This document shows, piece after piece, positions 36,863 to 44,903 of a stretch of 64,000 nucleotides of DNA. A program made the translations under genes and the position numbers. The notes beneath the pieces are model-generated. The model ran no database searches. It saw nothing but the letters and a program-made list of their open reading frames with translations, and was not told where the DNA came from. The stretch covers positions 868,001-932,000 of the forward strand of contig NZ_CP132719.1 of NCBI RefSeq assembly GCF_030845995.1. The letters are read 5' to 3'. Position 1 is the stretch's first letter; every line of letters begins with the position of its first letter. The stretch comes from Geothrix sp. 21YS21S-4 (lineage in GTDB: Bacteria > Acidobacteriota > Holophagae > Holophagales > Holophagaceae).

Positions 36863-38950
36863 ATGCGCCTCACCGCCCTTGCCCTGCTCCTGGCCCTGCC
36901 CGCGCTGCGCGCGGACGAGGGGATGTGGACCTTCGACAACATCCCCGTGCAGAAGATCAAGGCGAAGTACGGCGTGGCGCTGGAGCCTTCCTGGCTGAAG
37001 AACCTCCAGCTCGCCACGGTGCGCTTCCCCAATGGGACGGGGGCGTTCGTCAGCCGCGATGGGCTGGTGGTTACCAACCACCACGTGGGCCGTGACGCCA
37101 TCGCCCAGATGTCCACCGCGGCGGCGGACCTGGTGCGGGACGGCTTCACCGCCGCCACCCGCGCTCAGGAGATCAAGGTGCCCGGCCTCGAGCTGATGAT
37201 GCTGGTCTCCATGGAAGACGTGACGGCGAAGGTGAATGGCGCCGTGAAGCCCGGCGCCACGGACCAGGAGGCCCTGACGGCCCGGCGCAACGCCCTGGCG
37301 GACCTGCGGAAGGCCGACGAGGCGAAGACCGGCCTCACCTGCGAGCCCGTGACCCTCTACCAGGGCGGCGAATACTGGCTGTACCGCTATCGGAAGTTCA
37401 CGGACGTGCGCCTGGCCGCGGCTCCCGAGCTGCAGGTGGCGGCCTTCGGCGGCGACCCCGACAACTACACCTACCCGCGCCACAACCTGGACTTCGCGCT
37501 GTTCCGCGTCTATGAAGACGGCAAGCCCTACCGCCCCGACGCCATCCTGCCCTTCAGCGCCAAGGGCGCGTCCATGGGTGAGTTGACCTTCATCTCGGGC
37601 CATCCCGGCACCACCTACCGCCAGCAGACCCACGCCCAGATGGCCTACGCTCGGGAGACCGGCATCCCCTTCCAGCTGCGCGCCATCGAGCGCCAGAAGC
37701 AGGCGCTCCTCGCGCTGTCCGCCACGTCTCCCGAGGCCAGGCGCCTGGCCGCCGAGGCCATCTACAGCCTGGAGAACGGCCACAAGCGCCTGAGCGGCCA
37801 GCTGCTGGGCCTCTCCAAGCCCGAGAACCTGGCGAAGGTGGCCGAAGCCGAAGCCGCGCTGAAGGCGGCCGTGGCCAAGGACCCCGCGCTGCAGGCCCGC
37901 GTGGGCGGGAGCTGGGACCGTGTGGCCCAGGCCGTGGCGCGCCAGAAGGCGCTGCTCGCGGAGGCCACCTACCTCGATACCGGCCGCGCCACGCTGGTCG
38001 GGCGCGTGGCCGCGCTGCGCCACGCCATCGCCCTGGTGCGCCTCGCCGACGAGACCGCCAAGCCCTCCGCCGAGCGCCTGAGCGAATTCAGCGAGGGCAA
38101 CCTCAAGGCCACCCGGGCCCAGCTGCTCTCCCCCCGGCCCGTGCACAAGGCCATCGACCAGGCCCTCCTGGCCGCGGGCCTCGAAGAGGCGCGGCAGGCG
38201 CTGGGCGATGGCCATCCCTTCGTGAAAGCCGTGCTGGGCGGACGGACGCCCGAGGCCGTGGCCAAGGCCGCCGTAGAGGGCACGAAGCTGGATGACGCGG
38301 CGGTGCGCCGGCAGCTCGCCGAGGGCGGAAAGGCGGTGCTGGACGCCTCCGCGGATCCCATGATCCGGCTGGCGAAGGCGATCGACCCCTTCAGCCGCGC
38401 CATCCGCAAGCAGATGGAAGCCGAGGTCACCGGCGTGTTCAACGAGCAGGGCGGGCGCATCGCCGAGGCGCGGTTCAAGGTCTTCGGCAAGGCCCTCTAT
38501 CCCGACGCCACTTTCACCCTGCGCCTGGGCTACGGTCCCGTCGCCACCTACGCCAACGGGACGGGCACCCTGGCCCAGCCGTTCACCACCTACATGGGGA
38601 TGTTCGACCGCCACCTGGGCTGGGGCGGCAACGCGGCCGCGGCCGAAGGCGGCGTGTGGACGCTGCCCCAGCGCTGGCTGGACCGCCAGGTGAAGCTGGA
38701 CCTCGCCACGCCCTTCAACTTCATCTACGCCTGCGACACCGTGGGCGGCAACAGTGGCAGCCCCGTGGTGAACGTCAAGGGCGAGTTCGTGGGCATCAAC
38801 TTCGACAGCGTCTACGAAGGGCAGGGCGGGTACTACGTCTACGACGCCGACACCAAGCGCGCCGTCGCCACCGACGTCCGGGCCATCCTCGAAGCCCTCC
38901 GCAAGATCATGGACGCCGGGCACCTGGCGGACGAGGCGCTGGGCAAGTAG
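36863..38950 (+). CDS. S46 family dipeptidyl-peptidase, paralogue 4 (variant specificity residue)
   Basis: 695 residues with a short signal peptide (RLTALALLLALPALRA). Catalytic His in LVVTNHHVGRD, Asp region LDFALFRVYEDGKPY and Ser in GGNSGSPVVNVKGE are intact. Eighteen residues after the Ser the sequence is FDSVYEG instead of FDGN, placing Ser where DPP7 has Gly and DPP11 has Arg. The active-site floor FNFIYACDTVGGNSG also differs from the others (FNFVHKVDIIGG). A changed substrate preference is likely but not proven. A strong G+C hairpin (38973-38999) follows the gene. Confidence 0.93.
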   Translation: MRLTALALLLALPALRADEGMWTFDNIPVQKIKAKYGVALEPSWLKNLQLATVRFPNGTGAFVSRDGLVVTNHHVGRDAIAQMSTAAADLVRDGFTAATRAQEIKVPGLELMMLVSMEDVTAKVNGAVKPGATDQEALTARRNALADLRKADEAKTGLTCEPVTLYQGGEYWLYRYRKFTDVRLAAAPELQVAAFGGDPDNYTYPRHNLDFALFRVYEDGKPYRPDAILPFSAKGASMGELTFISGHPGTTYRQQTHAQMAYARETGIPFQLRAIERQKQALLALSATSPEARRLAAEAIYSLENGHKRLSGQLLGLSKPENLAKVAEAEAALKAAVAKDPALQARVGGSWDRVAQAVARQKALLAEATYLDTGRATLVGRVAALRHAIALVRLADETAKPSAERLSEFSEGNLKATRAQLLSPRPVHKAIDQALLAAGLEEARQALGDGHPFVKAVLGGRTPEAVAKAAVEGTKLDDAAVRRQLAEGGKAVLDASADPMIRLAKAIDPFSRAIRKQMEAEVTGVFNEQGGRIAEARFKVFGKALYPDATFTLRLGYGPVATYANGTGTLAQPFTTYMGMFDRHLGWGGNAAAAEGGVWTLPQRWLDRQVKLDLATPFNFIYACDTVGGNSGSPVVNVKGEFVGINFDSVYEGQGGYYVYDADTKRAVATDVRAILEALRKIMDAGHLADEALGK

Positions 38951-38972
38951 ACGCGGACCGGGCAGGACCTTT

Positions 38973-38999
38973 CCCGGCGCGGACCCCCTCCGCGCCGGG
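38973..38999 (+). terminator. Strong hairpin after the S46 array
   Basis: CCCGGCGCGG pairs with CCGCGCCGGG around a 7-base loop. There is no T run, so its role as a terminator is uncertain. Confidence 0.5.
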
Positions 39000-39065
39000 G
39001 AGGCCCCTACCGCGGGAGCCCCGATGGGGCGAGGATGGCGGTGGAAGGACGGAGGAGGTGCCGCC

Positions 39066-39731
39066 ATGCCCGTGCCGATGACGCTCGACCAGATCCGCTC
39101 CTTCGCCCTGGCGGAGATCAAGGCCCTGACCCTCGTCCATCCCGAGATCCGGCCGCTCCTCTACCGCGAGGGCGAGTGGCTGTTCCAGGAATCGGACGCC
39201 TCCAACAAGGTGTTCATCGTCCTTCGCGGCACCTACGCGGTGGAGAAGGAAGCCTCGGGCCTGGTGCTCGACGAGGTCACCTGCGACGCGGGACATTTCG
39301 CCATCGTGGGCGAGATGGCCTACCTGGGCGGGCAGAGCCGCACCGCCTCCGTCCGCGCCCGCACCGAATGCCACGTCCTGGTGTTGGTGCCCGCGCACCT
39401 GGAGACAGTTATGGAGCGGTTCCCCATGCTGACGCGCGTCATCTGCCGCCAGTTCGCCCTCCGCTTGAAGGCGGCGAACGAGACCATCCAGGAACTCCGG
39501 GCCGACCTCGCCTACCACGGCCACGGCGTCGAGCGCCCCGTGGTGCGGGACGCCAAGGCCCACCTGATCGTCCCCGGCAGCTGGAACCAGAAAGTGGGCC
39601 GCAAGGGCACCACCCTCTGCGGCCTGCGGATCCCCAGCAGCGAGTCCCTCCTGAACACCGGCGAACGCGTGGACTACTGCCCCGAATGCGAAGAGGCCCT
39701 GGCCCGAGGCGAGCACTGGGGAAAGGTCTGA
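39066..39731 (+). CDS. Cyclic-nucleotide-binding domain protein without a visible HTH
   Basis: 221 residues from the ATG at 39066, which has ggaggagg upstream; an ATG at 39024 would add 14 residues. Residues about 30-145 form a cNMP-binding fold (REGEWLFQESDASNKVFIVLRG, then FAIVGEMAYLGGQSRTASVRA with the phosphate-binding cassette). The rest lacks a recognisable helix-turn-helix. It instead contains GRKGTTLCGLRIP and DYCPECEEAL, so Cys 192-like, Cys-x2-Cys residues could bind a metal. It may be a sensor acting by protein contact instead of DNA binding. Neighbours give no clue to its partner. Confidence 0.75.
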   Translation: MPVPMTLDQIRSFALAEIKALTLVHPEIRPLLYREGEWLFQESDASNKVFIVLRGTYAVEKEASGLVLDEVTCDAGHFAIVGEMAYLGGQSRTASVRARTECHVLVLVPAHLETVMERFPMLTRVICRQFALRLKAANETIQELRADLAYHGHGVERPVVRDAKAHLIVPGSWNQKVGRKGTTLCGLRIPSSESLLNTGERVDYCPECEEALARGEHWGKV

Positions 39732-39745
39732 CCTTTCCAAAGGAT

Positions 39746-39828
39746 TCACCACCAAGACACCAAGGCCACCAAGAACTGAATCAAATCTCCTTTTGCCTTT
39801 CTTGGTGTCTTCGCGCCTTGGTGGTGAG
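39746..39828. repeat. Dispersed hairpin repeat, CACCAAG family, copy 3
   Basis: tcaccaccaagacaccaagg and tcgcgccttggtggtga are inverted arms, separated by an AT-rich centre. It lies between the cNMP-binding protein and the aldo/keto reductase. Confidence 0.85.
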
Positions 39829-39913
39829 TTTTTTTCTCTGAATTTCAAATGCCCGGAAAAACCGAGGCCTCCTTTCGGAGCGATACTGGGGTCATCTATC
39901 CTCGGAGGCCGCC

Positions 39914-40987
39914 ATGGCCGGCACCACCCGACGCGACCTGTTCAAGCTGGGCGCCGCCGCAGGCGCGGGCCTCGTCGCCGCCCGCCTGGGCGCCGTGGAA
40001 GAGGCCCTTGCCCCGTCCCTTTCCCCCGCGCCGGCGGGTGGCGCTCCCTTCAACCCGGCCACCGCCGCGACCATGCCCACCCGCAACCTGGGCCGCACAG
40101 GCCACAAGGTGGGCCTTTTCAGCCTGGGCGGCCAGGCGGCCATCGAGAAGCCGGACAACGAGGCGGCCGCCGTCCGGATCATCGAGCGGGCCCTGGACCT
40201 GGGCGTGAACTACCTGGACACCTCCGCCCGCTACGGGGGCGACGCGCGGTGGAGCGAGCAGTACTTCGGGAAGGTGATGAAGCGCCGCCGCCGGGAGGCC
40301 TTCCTCGCCACCAAGACCCACGACCGCACGGCCGACGGCTCCCTCCGCCTGCTGGAGACCTCCCTGAAGCTGCTCCAGACGGACCACGTCGACCTGTGGC
40401 AGCTCCACGCCATGAGCACCCTGGACGACGTGGAGAAGGTCTGCGCCAAGGGCGGCGCCCTGGAGGCCTTCCAGAAAGCCCGTGACCAGAAGCTGGTGCG
40501 CTTCCTGGGCCTCAGCGGCCACACCGACCCCGACGTCCTGGCCGAAGCCATCCGCCGCTTCCCCTTCGACTGCGTCCTGATGGCCCTCAACGCCGCCGAT
40601 GCCTGGCACCTGCCCTTCCAGAAGACCCTCCTCCCCCTCGCCGTGGAAAAGGAGATGGGCATCATCGCCATGAAGATCCCCGCCCGCGGCCGCATCCTTG
40701 CCGGCGTCCAGCCTCCGCCCCCCGACCAGCAGCGCGGCCCCGCCAAACACGACCGCCCCGGCACCCTCACCATGCCCGAGGCCCTGCGCTACACCCTCAC
40801 CCACCCCGTCAGCACCGCCATCATCGGTGTGGACAACCTCGCCCAGCTGGAAGAGAACGTGAGAATCGCTAGAGATTTCTTGCCCCTGAACGCCGCCGAG
40901 ATGGAGGCCCTGGAGCAGAAGGTGAAACCGGTCTATGGGCAGGCGTCGTGGTACAAGCGGGATGCGCCGGCGAATCCGGGGAAATGA
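39914..40987 (+). CDS. Tat-exported aldo/keto reductase
   Basis: 357 residues. TTRRDLFKLGAAAGAGLVAA is a twin-arginine signal, so the folded, cofactor-loaded protein would be exported. The aldo/keto reductase barrel follows: RNLGRTGHKVGLFSLGG, NYLDTSARYGGDARWSE (Asp and Tyr), LATKTHDRTAD (Lys) and LWQLHAMST (His), i.e. the full catalytic tetrad. The C-terminus ends before the usual Fe-S extension of some homologues. Reaction substrate and electron donor outside the cytoplasm are unknown. Start has aggc-type sequence and lies after a hairpin repeat. Confidence 0.88.
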   Translation: MAGTTRRDLFKLGAAAGAGLVAARLGAVEEALAPSLSPAPAGGAPFNPATAATMPTRNLGRTGHKVGLFSLGGQAAIEKPDNEAAAVRIIERALDLGVNYLDTSARYGGDARWSEQYFGKVMKRRRREAFLATKTHDRTADGSLRLLETSLKLLQTDHVDLWQLHAMSTLDDVEKVCAKGGALEAFQKARDQKLVRFLGLSGHTDPDVLAEAIRRFPFDCVLMALNAADAWHLPFQKTLLPLAVEKEMGIIAMKIPARGRILAGVQPPPPDQQRGPAKHDRPGTLTMPEALRYTLTHPVSTAIIGVDNLAQLEENVRIARDFLPLNAAEMEALEQKVKPVYGQASWYKRDAPANPGK

Positions 40988-40995
40988 GCTTGTTA

Positions 40996-41027
40996 GCCAC
41001 AAATGAGCACTGATAAACGGAGATAAA
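40996..41027. repeat. Left arm of a dispersed inverted repeat, split by the cassette array
   Basis: gccacaaatgagcactgata and its continuation match the GCCACGGATGAACACGGATGAA family seen intact at 54637. The complementary arm is not nearby but at 44904-44932, on the far side of the cassette array. Confidence 0.65.
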
Positions 41028-41122
41028 GCCCCGAGACTACAGGGTGCCGCTTTCAAGAGCGGCCTTTAGATACTGGAAGGGCGCTAAAATCGTCCAACAG
41101 CAACATCCGATGGAGGATAGAA

Positions 41123-41446
41123 ATGAAAATTTTAATCCCCTTCATTCTGATTGGGCTTTTTGCCTGTACGGATCATCGGCGCAGTCCGGAGTCGGCTCAG
41201 GTCTACGACGCCCTTCAAATCTCGCCTTTGCAGCCGACCATCAAGACCGCTACGACTCAGCAATTCCAAGTCATCGGATTTGCTCCGCTACCAGTTGGAG
41301 ACTACAACTGGACCAGCGACCACGGCAGCATCACCCCGCAAGGGGTCTATACCGCACCGCCATCCCCAGGCTCAGACAGAGTCATCGCTACTTCCAAGAC
41401 CCGGAGCAGTGACGTGTATGTTGCCGTCATCACCGTTGCTCCTTGA
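41123..41446 (+). CDS. Cassette 1: small lipoprotein with an Ig-like domain
   Basis: 107 residues. The N-terminus KILIPFILIGLFAC has a lipobox (L-F-A-C), so the mature protein is probably membrane-anchored by a lipid. The rest (ISPLQPTIKTATTQQFQV, then WTSDHGSITPQGVYTAP) resembles bacterial Ig-like (Big2-type) repeats. Function unknown. It has lower G+C than the chromosomal genes and is followed 24 bases later by the first attC, as expected for an integron gene cassette. Confidence 0.75.
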   Translation: MKILIPFILIGLFACTDHRRSPESAQVYDALQISPLQPTIKTATTQQFQVIGFAPLPVGDYNWTSDHGSITPQGVYTAPPSPGSDRVIATSKTRSSDVYVAVITVAP

Positions 41447-41470
41447 TGGCTTCGCACGAACGCCGTCGAT

Positions 41471-41594
41471 GCCTAACCTCTCGCTCAACTCGGATCCCGC
41501 CTGCATTGTCTTCCCCTCACTCTCAATGTCTCGCTACCTCGGCTCCGCTCATCGCCTCGGCGCAGGCGGGGCCGGTTCGCTTCATTCGTTAGGC
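41471..41594 (+). other. attC recombination site 1
   Basis: 124 bases. GCCTAAC (41471-41477) and GTTAGGC (41588-41594) are perfect inverted core sites. Inside them, cccgcctgc pairs with gcaggcggg, and the 3' side reads ggttcgcttcattcGTTAGGC, the same as in the other two sites. This is the standard attC plan of R''-L''-loop-L'-R'. Confidence 0.88.
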
Positions 41595-41635
41595 CGCATC
41601 ATTATCGTCGCAACTTCCAGGTCAAGGAGATTGGC

Positions 41636-42040
41636 ATGATCAACCAGATTTTCCTTACCCTCCCTGTCGCTGATCTCCAGAGGTCGGTCACCTTCTTCAA
41701 GGCGCTCGGATTTACTCACAATCCGCAATTCAGCGATGACACGGCTGCGTGCATCGTCATCAGCGATGCGATTTCTGTCATGTTGGGAACTCACGCCAAG
41801 TTCCGTGAGTTCACGCCTAAAGCCGTCTGCGATACCAGTCAGGCCGTCGAGGTTTTGATATCTCTCAGTTGTGAGAGCCGCGAAGAGGTTGATGAATTGG
41901 TCGCCAAAGCCCTTGCTGCTGGTGGTTCAACCTACGACAAACCCGAGGATTTTGGGTTCATGTACACCCACAGCTTCGTCGACCTAGATGGCCACGGTTG
42001 GGGGGTGCTCCACATGGTTTCCCAGCCTGAATCACAGTGA
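41636..42040 (+). CDS. Cassette 2: VOC-superfamily (glyoxalase/bleomycin-resistance-like) protein
   Basis: 134 residues. INQIFLTLPVADLQRSVTFFKALGF is the first beta-alpha-beta module of the vicinal-oxygen-chelate fold, and YTHSFVDLDGHGWGVLHM the last. Family members include glyoxalases, dioxygenases and antibiotic-binding proteins; small VOC proteins are frequent integron-cassette products. Metal ligands are not complete enough to assign an enzyme. The gene begins 41 bases after the attC-1 core and ends 30 bases before the left half of attC-2. Confidence 0.85.
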   Translation: MINQIFLTLPVADLQRSVTFFKALGFTHNPQFSDDTAACIVISDAISVMLGTHAKFREFTPKAVCDTSQAVEVLISLSCESREEVDELVAKALAAGGSTYDKPEDFGFMYTHSFVDLDGHGWGVLHMVSQPESQ

Positions 42041-42070
42041 TTTGCATCAACCAAGCCTGGATGTCTTGCG

Positions 42071-42110
42071 GTCTGACTTCTCGCTCAACTTAGACCCAGC
42101 CGCGAGCGGC
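42071..42110 (+). other. attC site 2, left half
   Basis: GTCTGAC core followed by ttctcgctcaac, closely matching attC-1, then cccagccgcgagcggc. The matching right half lies at 43548-43585, beyond the IS element. Confidence 0.8.
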
Positions 42111-42187
42111 GGAGTCCTTCTTCCCCTGGCAATCCAGTCGTCTCTTCTTGTAGTGCTCCCCTGATTGTTGGACAAGTTTGAGGGTTA

Positions 42188-43087
42188 TCAGGCAGCGGGT
42201 TGGGGGTTGAGGAACGCCTCTCGGGGCGTCCGGTAGGCCAAGGCCTGGTGGGGCCTCTGGGTGTTGAAGTGGTCGATGTATCGGGCGATGACGGCGCGGG
42301 CTTCGCGGATGTCCTGGAACCGGTGGAGCCAGGCGCACTCTTCCTTGAACGAACGGATGAACCGCTCGCACAAGCCGTTCTGCTCGGGGGTATAGGGCGT
42401 GATGTATTCCTGCTTCAGGCCGTAGTCCTTGACCAGAGCCCGGTAGGCCCGGGAGCCGAACACGAGGCCATTGTCATGGCGGAGGGCGAGGCCCGGCGGT
42501 GCGCCGTGGGTCCATCCGAACCGGTGGATCAGGGCTTCTTCCAGAGCGCGTTCCGCATTCTGGGCCCTGGCCGTTCGATCCAGGCTCCAGCCCAGGACTT
42601 CGCGGGTGCAGCAGTCCAGGACGGGCACGAACGCGCACCAACCATCAACCCCGCATTCCACCAGGGCGATGTCCGTGGACCAGCGCTGGTTGGGGAACGG
42701 GGCAATGGATTTCGACCCCGGCACCCTTGGGCGCTTCCCCACGGCCCGCTGGCGGCAGCTCCAGCCCTTGATCCGCATGAGGCGGTGGATCTTCTTGCGA
42801 TTGGTGGACTGACCCAGGCGATACCTCAACCAGGCCCATACCCGCCGGATGCCGAAGGTCGGGTGGGCCTGGATGATCTCGTGGACGGTCCTGGCCAGGG
42901 CCTCGTCCACCGGGCGATGCAGCTTCTCCACCTTGGGCTGGTGGTAGACCGTGGAGCGCGGCACACCGAGCACCCGGCAGAGGCGAGTCATCGGGATCTC
43001 CATCCCCGCCTCCAGCACATCGCACCGCACCGCATTCACGAGATCCCTTCCGGCAAGTCCTTGCCGAGAATGCGATGCGCTTTTTTT
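42188..43087 (-). CDS. IS3-family transposase OrfB (by frameshift from OrfA)
   Basis: Integrase-core (rve) transposase of about 300 residues. HTH_21-like part HPTFGIRRVWAWLRYRLG is followed by the DDE core: WSTDIALVECGVDGW (first Asp), LRHDNGLVFGSRAY (second Asp) and EQNGLCERFIRSFKEEC (Glu). The C-terminus is HFNTQRPHQALAYRTPREAF. It has no good start of its own. The frame joins orfA at an A7-G slippery run (plus strand 43081-43087), the standard -1 programmed frameshift of IS3 elements, producing the OrfAB transposase. Confidence 0.9.
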   Translation of the reverse strand, partial: KKSASHSRQGLAGRDLVNAVRCDVLEAGMEIPMTRLCRVLGVPRSTVYHQPKVEKLHRPVDEALARTVHEIIQAHPTFGIRRVWAWLRYRLGQSTNRKKIHRLMRIKGWSCRQRAVGKRPRVPGSKSIAPFPNQRWSTDIALVECGVDGWCAFVPVLDCCTREVLGWSLDRTARAQNAERALEEALIHRFGWTHGAPPGLALRHDNGLVFGSRAYRALVKDYGLKQEYITPYTPEQNGLCERFIRSFKEECAWLHRFQDIREARAVIARYIDHFNTQRPHQALAYRTPREAFLNPQPAA

Positions 43088-43371
43088 AGGATGTCCACCT
43101 CCAGCGCCAGCTCGCCGACCTTGGCTTGCAGGCGCTGCTTCTCGGCCTCCCACTGGGCCTCGCGGTCCCGTGGGTGGGTGCGCAGGGCCTCCGTGCCCTG
43201 GCTGAGGAAGTCGTCCTTCCACTGCTCCAACTCGGCCACGGTCAGCCCGTGCTGGCGGGCGGCATCGGCGGCCGTGATCTTTCCCTTGATCAGGTCCAGA
43301 ACGACGGCGGCCTTCCTTTTGGCCGTCCATCGCTGGATATTCCCTTCGGGGAGGGGTTGGGTTTGGGACAT
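43036..43371 (-). CDS. IS3-family OrfA, helix-turn-helix protein
   Basis: 111 residues. WTAKRKAAVVLDLIKGKITAADAARQ and VAELEQWKDDFL form the helix-turn-helix that binds the IS ends. A leucine-zipper-like helix follows (LQAKVGELALEVDILKKAHRIL). The A7 slippery run lies in the ILKKA codons. OrfA alone usually regulates transposition. Confidence 0.9.
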   Translation of the reverse strand: MSQTQPLPEGNIQRWTAKRKAAVVLDLIKGKITAADAARQHGLTVAELEQWKDDFLSQGTEALRTHPRDREAQWEAEKQRLQAKVGELALEVDILKKAHRILGKDLPEGIS

Positions 43372-43547
43372 AGGGGTTCTCCTGGTGAAGGACCTGAGCC
43401 CTCCGGAGCCGCCGCGCCAGGGTGCTTCGCTTCGGTCGGCCTACGGCCTCCCATCGCTTCGCACCCTGGCGGCTGGATATCATCCTTCTCGGCTCCTTAT
43501 TGCCTGTCCAACCTCAGAGGGGGACGGAATATTCTCCGCTAATCGTC

Positions 43548-43585
43548 TTCGCTGCGGCTGGTCCGGTTAGCTTCATTCGTTAGGC
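43548..43585 (+). other. attC site 2, right half
   Basis: tcgctgcggctggtccgg complements the left half (ccagccgc-agcg), followed by gttagcttcattc and the core GTTAGGC (43579-43585). Core pairing with GTCTGAC needs two G-T wobbles. Confidence 0.8.
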
Positions 43586-43591
43586 CTTGCC

Positions 43592-44176
43592 ATGTTACTC
43601 ACGACCACGCTTGAACCTAAAACTCGGAAGGCTTGGCGCAACTGGCTTGAACAGTATCACGCTAAAGAAAAGGAGATTTGGCTGGTTTTCACAAAAGCCC
43701 ATGTGGGTCAGCCAGCTTTTTCTTATAAAGATGCCTTGTCGGAGGCCCTTTGTTTCGGCTGGATCGACGGGGTACGCCAGCGAATCGACGACGAGAAGTA
43801 TGCCCAACGTTTTTCCCCACGAACGAAGTCCTCTAAATGGTCCGCGGTCAATCTCTCGCTGGCCAAAGAACTGCAAGTGGCGGGGCTTCTCGCACCGTCC
43901 GGCGTTGCTTCACTCAGCCACGCGGAGTGCTCCCAGGCTGATTCCAGCAATCCCTCTGAACCTTTCCCCCCTGTCTGGTTTATGACCGCCATTCAGGCCG
44001 ACCCCGTTGCATGGACCCATTTCCAGAACTTGCCTCTCTCCCATCAGCGGCGGTATGTCGGCTGGATCTCAGCGGCCAAGCGCGACGATACGCGAGGAAA
44101 GCGGATTTCCGAAGCCATCAGCCTCCTCAGAGAAAACAAGCGCCTCGGGTTGGGCCCAGGGGAAGTGCGGAAATGA
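43592..44176 (+). CDS. Cassette 3: YdeI/OmpD-associated-like protein
   Basis: 194 residues. The N-terminal part (WLVFTKAHVGQPAFSYKDA, EALCFGWIDGVRQRIDDE, FSPRTKSSKWSAVN) matches the YdeI-type family described in connection with peptide resistance and OmpD. The family is found often in mobile gene cassettes. The molecular function is not established. Its ATG is seven bases behind the attC-2 core, and attC-3 begins 17 bases after its stop, typical cassette spacing. Confidence 0.85.
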   Translation: MLLTTTLEPKTRKAWRNWLEQYHAKEKEIWLVFTKAHVGQPAFSYKDALSEALCFGWIDGVRQRIDDEKYAQRFSPRTKSSKWSAVNLSLAKELQVAGLLAPSGVASLSHAECSQADSSNPSEPFPPVWFMTAIQADPVAWTHFQNLPLSHQRRYVGWISAAKRDDTRGKRISEAISLLRENKRLGLGPGEVRK

Positions 44177-44193
44177 TTCTCCGGCTCCCGACG

Positions 44194-44303
44194 GACCTGA
44201 CCCGGTGCTCGACTTGGGCCCTATCGCTACGCGCCAGTGTCCTCCAACCATTCAGCGCCTGTGTCCCCGCGATAATGGGCCGGTTAGCTTCATTCGTCAG
44301 GTC
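44194..44303 (+). other. attC recombination site 3
   Basis: 110 bases between GACCTGAC (44194-44201) and its perfect complement GTCAGGTC (44296-44303). The inner arms tgggccctatcgc and gcgataatgggcc are inverted. The 3' flank ggttagcttcattc equals that of attC-2. Confidence 0.88.
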
Positions 44304-44411
44304 TTGATAAGTAGCGGTAGATCCTGTTCATTCATCATCGGGCTGGAACCTGAGGTGCTTCCGTTCGTTGGAAATCCGGAAACAAGATTTACCCAATCAT
44401 CTGAGGTTGCT

Positions 44412-44762
44412 ATGTCGACACGCCCCATCTCACAATTGCTGTTCACCACCGTCTATCCGCTCTACGTGCAAAAGGCAGAGCGCAAAAACCGCACAAAGGA
44501 AGAGGTGGACGCGATTATCTGCTGGTTGACGGGCTACACCCGTGATGACCTGGTTCGCTATGCGAACGTCAACATCAATTTCCAGGCCTTTTTCGACCAG
44601 GCGCCGGCGATCCATCCCAAGAGTTCGGAGATCAAGGGCGTCGTGTGTGGCGTTAGAGTGGAGGAGATCCAGGATCCCATTACCCAAAAAATAAGGTGGC
44701 TTGACAAGTTGATCGATGAACTTGCCAAGGGAAAATCCATGGATAAGATTTTGCGCTCATGA
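44412..44762 (+). CDS. Cassette 4: DUF2200 family protein
   Basis: 116 residues. Starts with ISQLLFTTVYPLYVQKAERK and contains KEEVDAIICWLTGY, KGVVCGVRVEEI and DPITQKIRWLDKLIDELAKG, the conserved segments of DUF2200. Function unknown; the charged, helical composition suggests a small cytoplasmic protein. It follows attC-3 by about 108 bases. No fourth attC is recognisable after it, so the array may end in a decayed site or the last cassette may be incomplete. Confidence 0.85.
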   Translation: MSTRPISQLLFTTVYPLYVQKAERKNRTKEEVDAIICWLTGYTRDDLVRYANVNINFQAFFDQAPAIHPKSSEIKGVVCGVRVEEIQDPITQKIRWLDKLIDELAKGKSMDKILRS

Positions 44763-44903
44763 CCTGCGGCGGGATGGATCGCCTTCCTTCATCGGACGTT
44801 GTCGGAGCTTTGCAGCGGCTTCCCAGGTTCAGATCCTAGTCATTCCTGAATGCCAAGGCATCCGTCGGCCGATTCTCGCGCATGGGGAGAATTCGAGCTC
44901 CTG

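Larger units (their letters stand above)
42154..43527 (-). mobile_element. IS3-family insertion sequence inside attC 2
   Basis: About 1.37 kb. It carries orfA and orfB in overlapping frames on the minus strand. Imperfect ends are tgctcccctgattgttggac on the left and, inverted, gtccccctctgaggttggac on the right, sharing TTGGACA. I found no clear target duplication, so the exact borders are approximate. It sits in the terminal loop of attC-2 and leaves both stem halves intact. Confidence 0.8.

Noticed and set aside
41044-41122. attI or decayed attC before the first cassette
   Set aside because: CCTTTAGAT near 41073 resembles a core site, but no partner core or integrase gene is present.
42188-43483. 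Single 431-residue transposase
   Set aside because: The N-terminal third of that frame is out of frame with OrfA, which has its own start and helix-turn-helix; an A7-G slippery site explains the join.
44763-44903. A fourth attC site after the DUF2200 cassette
   Set aside because: No paired GTTRRRY-type cores or inner inverted arms could be found; only weak resemblances around 44785-44810.
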